The position numbers and the translations under genes are program-made. From Nipponacmea schrenckii (Eukaryota; Mollusca; Gastropoda; Lottiidae), in assembly GCA_030562195.1 (NCBI GenBank), contig CM060200.1:29799023-29863022 (forward strand): 64,000 bases of DNA, written 5' to 3'. Positions within the stretch are counted from its first letter, which is position 1; every line of letters starts with the position of its first letter. This document shows positions 14,421 to 26,600 of the stretch, piece by piece. The notes below the pieces were generated by a model. It searched no databases and was not told where the DNA came from. It saw nothing but the letters and a program-made list of their open reading frames with translations.

Positions 14421-14603
14421 TGTTGAAATTTAATATTTGTAATAATACATCCATGTGAACAACTCAAGCACCTGCAATGAATGACGACGTGACGCTATCT
14501 TCCAGTTTAAAACACCCTCTTTATTCCGATTGGTTAAAATCAAACATGTTTTCGAGAATGATTGGTTGATTGAATTGTGCCACACTTCCGTTCAATAAAC
14601 AAG
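14421..14603. promoter_or_regulatory. Bidirectional promoter between DEPDC1 and OSBPL9
   Basis: Only 183 bp separate the two divergent start codons, so both genes must share promoter DNA. Two inverted CCAAT boxes (ATTGG at 14529-14533 and 14561-14565) lie exactly 32 bp apart and read CCAAT on the DEPDC1 strand. Paired CCAAT boxes at 31-33 bp are a known NF-Y arrangement in G2/M genes. A CRE/ATF-like GACGTGACG lies at about 14486-14494, and an ETS-like ACTTCCG at about 14584-14590. An AAGATGGCGAC at 14602-14612 overlaps the OSBPL9 start codon and matches the YY1 consensus. No TATA box is obvious. Transcription starts are not known. Confidence 0.7.
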
Positions 14604-17600
14604 ATGGCGACCATGGAAGGTCCGTTGAGTAAATGGACTAATGTTATGAAAGGATGGCAGTATCGTTGGTTTGTTTTAGACAAAAACTCTGGTCTTTTGT
14701 CTTACTATACAGTATGTATATATTAAATCCTTATATTAAACTGATTTGTTTTACTAGAGGTGTCAATTTATCTATTGTAGTGAAAATATTGTTGATGATT
14801 TCTTGTTTACGTTTTCATGACCACGCCCACACAGCTCTTTCAGTCTGAATAAGTTAAGACAGGCATTCAATTTAATAAGTTTGAATTGATTTATATGTTA
14901 TTGGATTGAAATTAATAAACAGAATTTTCAAGTATGATACCTAAAATAGAAAGAATATAATGTAGGCCTAGGCTTCCACTGTTTTTATTACCGTACTACA
15001 TTATAAAATATAAGTCCTAAGTTATGTTCTTTCTGACCTGAGATATTATAACTCAATGAAATCATTGTTCCATAGTACAGAAACAGAAATAGCATGGTTT
15101 TTTTCGTATTTCGACTTTGTCGAAAACGTATTGTAATCGTTCGGATTATTTTATTTTTTTTTTTTTTTTTTTTTTTTTGTAATTCTTGGATGAGTTTGCA
15201 GACAAACTGGTAAAAGGTGCAGAAATTCTAAATCTACAGTTGATCTTAGAATGATTTCTATTATCAAATAAAACAAAACCGGAAGTTCTATCTCTGACAG
15301 GAAGTGAGAACCGGAAGTTCATGTTTTTTTGCTTTAGCAAGTTTATTTTCAGTTCGATTTTGACCGGATTTTCAGATTTGAAAACTTCAATGTATTTGTC
15401 AACTAACAATTATAGGTTTTATGCAATTAGGCTAAATATTTTACCCACGATTTGCAATTCAATATTCAAGGGTCATCGGCAAAAATTTCAGACCGTGATT
15501 TCTCCTTTAATATAAATGGTAAAATTTTGAAACTTTACCAGTTGATAGGCGATATGTTTATAATTTTTGAAAAAATGTGAAAATAAAAATTCCACTTCCG
15601 GTTTAGCCTCAAATGACGTAATTACGTAACTTCCGGTCTATAACTGCTAGGTGAAAAGTGAAAACTGTTTTATAAATAACTTGTCAATAGTAATTGATTT
15701 GACCTAAATAATTAGGTCAAGCTGCCATATCGGCCGCCATTTTGAATTTTCGTTACAATTCTTAAATCCGAAATTCAGACACTACTGATAGACCGATTTT
15801 GATGAAATTTAGCACATAGATACAATGGATCATTATCTACCTTTTCTTGGAGACCGATTTTCGAATTTCGTATTTTCTTTCGAATTATTTAAATTTCGAT
15901 TTTTTCAAAATTAGGTCACTTTAACGGGTACGGAAGGTGTGACCCACTTAATCTATGACCTTGAAAATTAGGTCAAATAATATTCAATATATTGTCTACA
16001 AGTAGATATTTTTTAATTTGGCTTACTTAAAAAATTCATAGAGTTAAGTGTACTTAAAGACAGCAAAAATTGATAATTTTCATATTTTCGCCATCATTAA
16101 CCGTTACGGAAGGTGTGACCTAATTATTTTATGACTTTGAAAACTAGGTCAAATGATATTCAATATATTGTCTAGATGTAGGTAATTGCAAATTTAGCCT
16201 ACATAATATTTTAAGGCTCTCGAAATACGTTCATAATTGTAAGCAATTCTAGTTTTTTTTTTTTTTTATAAACCAATAATGGCATCACCTTTCTGTTTGG
16301 AGCTTTATTTTGACCTAGTCTAGTCAAAATCGTAGACGAAAGGGGTTTCGCTACACTACACATACTCTTCCGTCTACTTTGGGTCTAAGGCGCAGGCAAT
16401 CGCAATTCTGTCTACACTGTGTAGACAGGATTCATGGTTTAATTGTGAACTTACTGTGCGTTGATATCAACCAATTGCGCATTTTACATATAGAACAACA
16501 TACCCACACTAAAGTTCATTAAGGTCAACACCTAATTACGTTCAGTTATCGAAAACTTGAAACGGTTCGTCTTGATAATCAAAGAGTTATCCTTCCCGTC
16601 GTGCAATAGCGTTCATCTATATAAACAGACTACAACGCATTTTTCAATTGTAGACTTTGTCAATAGGACACACAATTTTCAGACTGACTGGAGACCAGCC
16701 GCGTACAGCACGGGAAAAAAATGAAAAGTGAAATTTTTTGTTTGAGGCATATTTCAAGGTATTTTGCGATTTTCTCAGAGCTTGAATATTTCTGAGGACT
16801 GTTTAAATGTAACAAAGGCCCAAAACTACCCCTAAAAATCAAGCCTGGGCCCCTTTAAGCGCGAAACAGATTTTACATGACCTATTTTAATTGGTTGAAA
16901 ATACCTTTGGGTGTTTTTGGTAGATATCTTTTTAGATATCAATGTTGAATAAAAAAAACACTGAAAAACAAAATACTCCCTGCTAACAGCTGTCAGTGGG
17001 TGTATGATAGCTTTATATTTTTTCTGTTTGATTTTAGTCCAAAGAGAAAATGATGAGAGGAACAAGAAGAGGCTGTGTTGTTTTAAAGGTATCTAAAGAT
17101 ATTTGGATCTTTTTTTACAAGTTTCTTTAATTCACATTTATAAAATGTAAACATAGTTATTTTTTAATAGTACTACTATATGATGGAAAATAAAACTTGA
17201 CTAATCATATAATGAATATTATAGACCTTGTTTTTTAAAATTTGTGCTGGCCTTATTCACTTACATGAAATGATATCATGAAATCAAAACCACATAGTAA
17301 AGTGTAAACCATCAGCAAAATGCAGAATAATTATTGAGAACTCAAGTTGATTTGCCAAACATTAGAATTTCATACCAATACTAACCAGTAGCCCCTGCAG
17401 GACTTTGGATTGGCCATCACTCCCTTTTTTTATCTTGGTCATATTTACGACTTTCAGACATATAAAATGTGTTTCAGGGGGCTGTGATAGGGATAGATGA
17501 TGAAGATGATAGCACCTTCACTATTACAGTTGATCATAAAACATTTCATTTTCAAGGTAAATATTTACACAATGAGATATGCTGTTAAAGTAATGTTTTT

Positions 17601-20600
17601 CTTGGCCTAGATGTAATTTCATATATATTAGTTGTCAAGTGTATGGAATACTGTGATCGGATTATGATTTGATGATATTTAATACTTATAATATATTAGG
17701 ATATTATATCTGGAAATGGATATATGTAATTGCCTATATTAAAGGAATAAGACGTTGTAGAATGAACATAAAATTTAAATTTCACTCAAACATTGCTAAT
17801 AACAGTATATCAATACTCGACATCAATAATGTACATCAAAATTTCTCTATAATGCAATAAATCCACAAATCCATTAAGCGATATTCTAATAGCAAATTTG
17901 TTTATGCACTGAAATATGATTAATGGAACTTTCCTTTTTATCATTGACAATCAAGACTCTTTTTTGCTCAAACCGAACGAATTCATCACTTGTTCACCAA
18001 GTTTGGTCCAAATCCATCAAGAAATCAGCACACAAAGAATTCAAGAACAAGGGCAATAACTCATAAATTTTTTCGATTAGTCTGATTTTTAATAGAGTTC
18101 ATCCTTTGGTGATTACAAAGGCTCACACCAAGTTTCTTCAACAGACAGACAGACTGACAGGGAGATAGGGCTGACATCTATACAGGCCCACATTTATGTG
18201 TGGGTGTATAATAACTATTGATCAAACCTAGAAGTTAGGTAGGGAAGACATAGTGTTAAAAAGGTTTTAATACACTTAATGTGGTTGTCTGCCTGTCGAT
18301 GATATTATGATAAATGATATTTTGTCTCATTCTATTACTGTAAATATATGAAAGAATTTTTTTTCGAATTGAATAAAATGCAGGATTTAACTCCCTTACT
18401 TACAAAATTTGTTTCAGTTAAATAGTGTTGATTGATTATTGAACCGCAACAGAGTTGCAGTTTTTATTCTATTAAAGGAATTGGATAGGATTTCTAGATT
18501 ATTTTTGTGTATCAGGGACACTTTTTACTTTTATTTGTAACATTTCAATTTTTACTCAAAGGCCTGTGGTTCCTGGGATTTGAGAACGAGTTAACCAGAA
18601 ATTACCTTGCTCCGCAAGCATAATTATGTCATCTTCCTTACATGATTGTAGCATTTCATGATTTCAAACATTTTCACCTAATTTCCTTAGGTTTAAAGAG
18701 TTGTAAGGTGTTTGTGCTAACAGGGTGCTAAATATCCTTATTTGTGATGAAATGCAGGTTCTGAATACTGTAAGTCTAGGTATTGGGCACAGTTGTTAGA
18801 GGAAAACTAGGAATGTTCCAAATACAAGTTAAGAGTTTCTTCGATATACATAAAATTGTCTTTAAGAGGATTATGACTTGGCTTGAAGAACAACTTCAGC
18901 TTATTTTGATCTTGGTCTTGTATGATGCTGAAGCATTGAACACATTTTATATAAAATTATTTTTTCATGTTTCTTTTATGATGTTTTTAATTAGCCTGTG
19001 TTTGATTTTATATCCTATTATTACACAGCTTTATATAAGCCTATTAGAAAATGTAAAACCAGATAAAAATAAAAAATTAATTAAAGTTCTTTCCTCGGCT
19101 GATTCATTTTATCTACATAATCAATTTCCAAGTAATATAAAGATAAGTTGAGAAGTTCATCTTTCTGTTTTATTATACGCCCACATTATAATGTGGTCGT
19201 ATATTGTCGTCACCCCCGTCCGTCCACAATTGCTTGTGAACGCAATAGAGGCTACAGTTTTTGTCGGATTTGAATGAAACTTGCTGTGATCATTTATATT
19301 GATGAGATCTCGGACAAGTTCGAAATTGGCAATTTTTCTATGAATGGTTTTTGAGTTATTGCACTTGACTTAGCAAAAACGCGTCAAAATTGGCTTTTGA
19401 ACGCGATAGAGACTAAAGTTTTCATCGGATTTAAATGAAACTTTCTGTGATCATTGATATTGATGAGATCTTGGACAAGTTCGAAATTGGCGATTTTTCA
19501 ATGAACAGTTTCTGAGTTATTGCACTTGACTTAGCCAAAACGCGTCAAAATTGGCTTGTGAACGCGATAGAGACTACAGTTTTCATCGGATTTAAATGAA
19601 ACTTTCTGTGATCATTTATATTGATGAGATCTTGGACAAGTTCGAAATTGGCGATTTTTCGACAAATGGTTTTTGAGTTATTGCACTTGACTTAGCCAAA
19701 ACGCGTCAAAATTGGCTTGTGAACGCGATAGAGACTACAGTTTTCATCAGATGTGAATGAAACTTGCTGTGATCATTTATATTGATGAGATCTTGGACAA
19801 GTTCGAAATTGGTGATTTTTCAATGAATGTTTTTTGAGTTATTGCACTTGACTTAGCCAAACGCGTCAAAATTGGCTTGTGAAAGCGATAGAGACTACAG
19901 TTTCCATCAGATTTAAATGAAACTTGCTGTGATCATTTATATTGATGAGATCTTGGACAAGTTCGAATTTGGTGATTTTTTGATGAATGGTTTTTGAGTT
20001 ATTGCACTTGACTTAGTCAAAACGCCTCAAAATTGGCTTATGAACACGATAGAGACAACAGTTTTCATCTGATTGGAATGAAATTTGGTGTGATCATTGA
20101 AGTTGATGTCATCTTGGTCAAGTTCGAAATTAACATTTTTGAGTTATTGCACTTGACTTAGTCAAAACGCAGCTTGTGATTGCGATAGACAATACAGTTT
20201 TCATCTGATTCTAATGAAATGTGGTGTGAACATTTATATTGACGAGAACATGAATTAGACCTTAATAATCTTAGAGTTTTTGCCTGTGTTAAAACAGAAA
20301 ATATATTTTAAAGTGGGCGTATCTTGCTAGGCAACCACTTGTTTATTACGTATTTCGACTTTGGCGAAAACGTATTGTAATCGTTCGGATTATTTTATTT
20401 TTTTTTTTTTTTTTTTGTAATTCTTGGATGAGTTTGCAGACAAACTGGTAAAAGGTGCAGAAATTCTAAATCTACAGTTGATCTTAGAATGATTTCTATT
20501 ATCAAATAAAACAAAACCGGAAGTTCTATCTCTGACAGGAGTGAGAACCGGAAGTTCAGGTTTTTTTGCTTTAGCAAGTTTATTTTCAGTTCGATTTTGA

Positions 20601-23600
20601 CCGGATTTTCAGATTTGAAAACTTCAATGTATTTGTCAACTAACAATTATAGGTTTTATGCAATTAGGCTAAATATTTTACCCACGATTTGCAATTCAAT
20701 ATTCAAGGGTCATCGGCAAAAATTTCAGACCGTGATTTCTCCTTTAATATAAATGGTAAAATTTTGAAACTTTACCAGTTGATAGGCGATATGTTTATAA
20801 TTTTTGAAAAAATGTGAAAATAAAAATTCCACTTCCGGTTTAGCCTCAAATGACGTAATTACGTAACTTCCGGTCTATAACTGCTAGGTGAAAAGTGAAA
20901 ACTGTTTTATAAATAACTTGTCAATAGTAATTAATTTGACCCAAATAATTAGGTCAAGCTGCCATATCGGCCGCAATTTTGAATTTTCGTTACAATTCTT
21001 AAATCCGAAATTCAGACACTACTGATAGACCGATTTTGATGAAATTTAGCACATAGATACAATGGATCATTATCTACCTTTTCTTGGAGACCGATTTTCA
21101 AATTTCGTATTTTCTTTCGAATTATTTAAATTTCGATTTTTTCAAAATTAGGTCACTTTAACGGGTACGGAAGGTGTGACCCACTTAATCTATGACCTTG
21201 AAAATTAGGTCAAATAATATTCAATATATTGTCTACGAGTAGATATTTTTTAATTTGGCTTACTTAAAAAATTCATAGAGATAAGTGTACTTAAAGACAG
21301 CAAAAATTGATAATTTTCATATTTTCGCCATCATTAACCGTTACGGAAGGTGTGACCTAATTATTTTATGACTTTGAAAACTAGGTCAAATGATATTCAA
21401 TATATTGTCTAGATGTAGGTAATTTCAAATTTAGCCTACATAATATTTTAAGGCTCTCGAAATACGTTCATAATTGTAAGCAATTCTAGTTTTATTTTTT
21501 ATTTTTTTTGTAATTCTTGGATGAGTTTGCAGACAAACTGGTAAAAGGTGCAGAAATTCTAAATCTACAGTTGATCTTAGAATGATTTCTATTATCAAAT
21601 AAAACAAAACCGGAAGTTCTTTTTTTTTTTTGTAATTCTTGGATGAGTTTGCAGACAAACTGGTAAAAGGTGCAGAAATTCTAAATCTACAGTTGATCTT
21701 AGAATGATTTCTATTATCAAATAAAACAAAACCGGAAGTTCTATCTCTGACAGGAAGTGAGAACCGGAAGTTCAGGTTTTTTTGCTTTAGCAAGTTTATT
21801 TTCAGTTCGATTTTGACCGGATTTTCAGATTTGAAAACTTCAATGTATTTGTCAACTAACAATTATAGGTTTTATGCAATTAGGTTAAATATTTTACCCA
21901 CGATTTGCAATTCAATATTCAAGGGTCATCGGCAAAAATTTCAGACCGTGATTTCTCCTTTAATATAAATGGTAAAATTTTGAAACTTTACCAGTTGATA
22001 GGCGATATGTTTATAATTTTTGAAAAAATGTGAAAAAAAAAATTCCACTTCCGGTTTAGCCTCAAATGACGTAATTACGTAACTTCCGGTCTATAACTGC
22101 TAGGTGAAAAGTGAAAACTGTTTTATAAATAACTTGTCAATAGTAATTGATTTGACCTAAATAATTAGGTCAAGCTGCCATATCGGCCGCCATTTTGAAT
22201 TTTCGTTACAATTCTTAAATCCGAAATTCAGACACTACTGATAGACCGATTTTGATGAAATTTAGCACATAGATACAATGGATCATTATCTACCTTTTCT
22301 TGGAGACCGATTTTCAAATTTCGTATTTTCTTTCGAATTATTTAAATTTCGATTTTTTCAAAATTAGGTCACTTTAACGGGTACGGAAGGTGTGACCCAC
22401 TTAATCTATGACCTTGAAAATTAGGTCAAATAATATTCAATAAATTGTCTACGAGTAGATATTTTTTAATTTGGCTTACTTAAAAAATTCATAGAGATAA
22501 GTGTACTTAAATACAGCAAAAATTGATAATTTTCATATTTTCGCCTTCATTAACCGTTACGGAAGGTGTGACCTAATTATTTAATGACTTTTAAAACTAG
22601 GTCAAATGATATTCAATATATTGTCTAGATGTAGGTAATTGCAAATTTAGCCTACATAATATTTTAAGGCTCTCGAAATACGTTCATAATTGTAAGCAAT
22701 TCTAGTTTATTATATATTATCATTATTTTATGATTTTTAAGATATTAATACTTCTCTTAAGTCTTGGCTATGTATACATGTATGCTTCTTCAGAAACTAA
22801 TTTTAATTCATATCTTTAGTACTGCATTTTAGCATTAAGGAAAAGAATTCACTTTCATTGTCATGTGTCACCAGAGACAAAAAGGCTATAATATGGTATT
22901 TTCATCTGATTTAAATTGTGTTAAAACTTTATGGGCTTTGTTATAAAAGAAGTGAGTTGTACCATAATATTGCCTTTATGTTTCTTGTTATATATGATCT
23001 CTGCTGCTTAATGTCTTTAAAATCTTATTTCATTGTAATTATAAATCATATAATTGCTTTAGAATATAATATTGTAGGTAAAACATTTTAGAAAATTTTT
23101 TCAGGGAATTTCTAACTTAAATTTTGCTTATAATTTTGTCATTGAATCCCATTCAATTGGATACCAGGAAATTAATTAATCCCATCATTTTGGTGAGATT
23201 TTTTGATAATTTCTAATCCAATTTGAATTTTGTTGCCTTTTGACTTAATTTGCGAAGCAGGTGTTCCTGCTAGCATGAACGCATGAAATTGAGCTGTATT
23301 GTATTTGTATCTGAGCTGTATGATATTGATTTATGAATAATATATTTATTGTCAGCAGATAGAATATTGTCCAATATATTAATTAGTTAGGTTATTATGA
23401 TTAATATAATTCTAGCCAGAGATGCAGATGAACGTGAAAGATGGATTGAAGGCTTAGAAAATACAGTACTTCGACATTCTCATATAGTTACAGTAAGTGG
23501 TTTTAATTAATTTCAGAACATTATTAAATTTCATTGATCTCAAATAAACGTATATAAAGCCATTATGGTGATAACTAGGAGGGCACATTGTAAACTTTTT

Positions 23601-26600
23601 TTATAATAGATATAATGTAGGTCACTGTATTGTTGAGGAAGTCAATGTTTCCTACCCAAATTAAAGATGTTAAAACTGATGTCAAGCCTGATTTGTGTAT
23701 TTTAAGGCCCTTTGCAATTTTTTTTTTTTTAATTGAATGACTACGACTACTGTCTGAAAGTGGTGGTGGTCTGAGATAATTTAGAAAAATGTTTATTATC
23801 TCAGAAATTATGACTGTCTTAGATTATTTTCTGAAAGCTTGACACTGTGATAAGACTGGTGTACCTTTGTCCATTTTCTAAGAGTCTAAACTAAACTAGT
23901 GTCCAAAAGAAACGACATAAAAGAAAAACTAACAAATGCAGAAAGTTAGAATTGGTGTTATGTTTTTGACAAATCCTTTTACAACAATCTGTACAAAAGT
24001 TCATTTCAAAAAATGTTTACAATCAATATGACAAGCCTTTAAAGATGGGTGGGGTCTTTCTGCTGTTTTATACAGTTTATATGCACGTACAGCTGGAGAG
24101 GAATATGTCACTTTCACTTGTTTTTTTTCCCCCGAACTGATCAAGTCTTCCCGGTATTTTTGATCGAATATGTTTTGTTTGGGATGTGTAATACATATTG
24201 GCATGTTTTCATACTTGAAAATACGTTGGTATCGTTTCTTTGGGATTCTAGTTTATTAAATTGTAGAATATCACCTCACAGTAAAGCAATATAGTTGTAT
24301 TGTATTTCAAACAAAGGTTTATTTCAACATGATTTTAATCGCCCTACCACCATTTAAAGATATATTAACATACTATTAAAATTTTATTTTGAATATAATA
24401 AATATGAGATTCAAGCACATTTTTTTGTTTAAGAAGAATGAGAACCAAGTACAATGTCGTATTGAAGATTTTGATAACAAGTTAATGGAAACAGATGCTT
24501 ATTTACAACTCCTCATAGAACAAGTAGAGGTATAACTCGCAGTTTTTGAGATTATCACTGTTTTACCTTTGACAAATATATAATCAGTTAAGATATATTA
24601 TGACTTTGACAAATATATAATCAGTTAAGATATATTATGAACATTCATTTAACAAAATTTTAACAAATAATTTGGTCTATAATATTATTGAAGTAACACC
24701 AACCAATCAATATTATTACACTGATGGTATAACCATTGGTTATCTTCAAGTCATAATATCTTTGAGCCCCTAGACATGTAATATATCAGAAACTTAGTAA
24801 TATTTGAGGTATAATTGAAAGTTGTGTTTTTACAGACATTAGAAGCTAAAATAGAAGCTTGTCCAGATGAAGCATCTAAAGAAAAATATAACCTTATTAA
24901 AGTTACAGCTACAGTATGTAGACAGTTTTAATCTAAATATATTCAGTACAGACTGGCCCATATCTATTTTCTATTGGTCACCATCAGTGCTGTCTGTCTG
25001 TCCGTCTAACATGACCATATATGAATGAATTTATGAACAATCATTAATGGTGACTCACCAGGCTTCATTTGTTGTTCTAAATTTGGCTTCAAATTGTAAC
25101 ATTTGTATATATTAATGATTCTGTAATTTCTGGCAACTTTTTAGGGGGCTTTTGTTATCTTGCTATTTATCCCCTATAATATAAACCTATATTTATACTT
25201 TTAGGACATGATAGAAGCCATAAAACATTCCATTATGATGTTACAGATATCTAAAGTAGGTTCAAGATATCTTTTTACAAAGAATGAAAATATTATTGTA
25301 ATGCAATAGAGTTAGATATCTTTTTACAAAGAAAGAAAATATTATTGCAATGCAATAGAGTATTATGTTTAATTGAATCATGCAATGACTTAAGTAGATA
25401 TTGGGATAATATCCCATGTACAGGATTTGTTCAATAATAAAAAAAAGACACTTGAAAAATATATTGGTTAAACACAATTATTAAGGTGCTTGTTCTCTAA
25501 CCTGGAGGTACAGGGTTCAATCCCGGCAAAGGTCGGAGGAAATAGCATCAATTCATTCAGATGGGACAGTATACTACTACAGTCTGTGCACGTTAAAGAT
25601 CCCTAGACAGTTGGAAAGCGCAAAAAGAGTAGGCTAATGCTGCTGTCCTGGCAAAATTTCCCCACTTTCACCCTATGGTGTTGCCTGTCTTTATTAAGCT
25701 CACAATGTGCATAAGAGTTGGACATAAAACTCCATTCATTTCATTTCATTTTCCAATGTACAAATAATATAGAAACTGAAAAATATGGCTAAAACCTGGA
25801 TAGAGAAAATTTTATTCTTGACTTGCAGGAAAGTTTAAAGGAGCCAGTTATAAATTCGGCATTCACTCCTATTACACAGACAGCTAACTTTTCACATTTT
25901 GGTTCACCAAAACCTGGAGGTATGATTTATTGTTTTTAAAAACTAGTCTTGAAATTTACACTGCAAAGAATCTTACAATAGTTCTTCCATATTAAAATCA
26001 TATATTAAGCTGTGTGAAGCGCAAAAAAAGGGAATGCTCTTGAACTAGATGAAATTCAACCTCTGTAACAGGCAGATGACTAATAAATCCATGTTACATT
26101 AATGTAAAAGTGTTGTTAATGATTGTTATATATTTCAAGGTACTAAAACATCAGTATCTAGTGAAAATATAGATAAAACTAGTAATATACTAGAGGATAC
26201 TTTAGTTACTTCAACTACCAGTGTATCTTTACCTAATTTAGCTTCACCAGGTATGTATGGAAAGAAATTTTTAGGTATTGTTTTTGGTTTTTAGATTGCT
26301 ACTCGTTAAAAGTAGTTAAAAGGCAATGGGAGCTGTATTTTATTTATACATAGAAATCAGAGCAACATTTTGGACATTGGCCACTGTACTTAATAATATA
26401 TTATCATTTTAGTGATATCATCAGTTGTACCAGTAGATGGAGCTGGTATAGCAGAATCTATTGTACAATCTGAGTTACAAATACCATTACCAATACCAGA
26501 AACACACCCAACTACCTCTTATTCTAGTAGTGATGATGATGATGAATTCTATGATGCAGAAGATCAAAAATCATCAGCTAAGAATTCACCAGAGTATGTA

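Noticed and set aside
14506..14511. TTTAAA as a CHR cell-cycle element
   Set aside because: It lies about 17 bp from the nearest CCAAT box rather than the usual ~36 bp, and TTTAAA is common in AT-rich DNA.
18783..19151. 122-codon plus-strand frame in an OSBPL9 intron
   Set aside because: Low-complexity, hydrophobic AT-rich translation, no splice context and no family resemblance.
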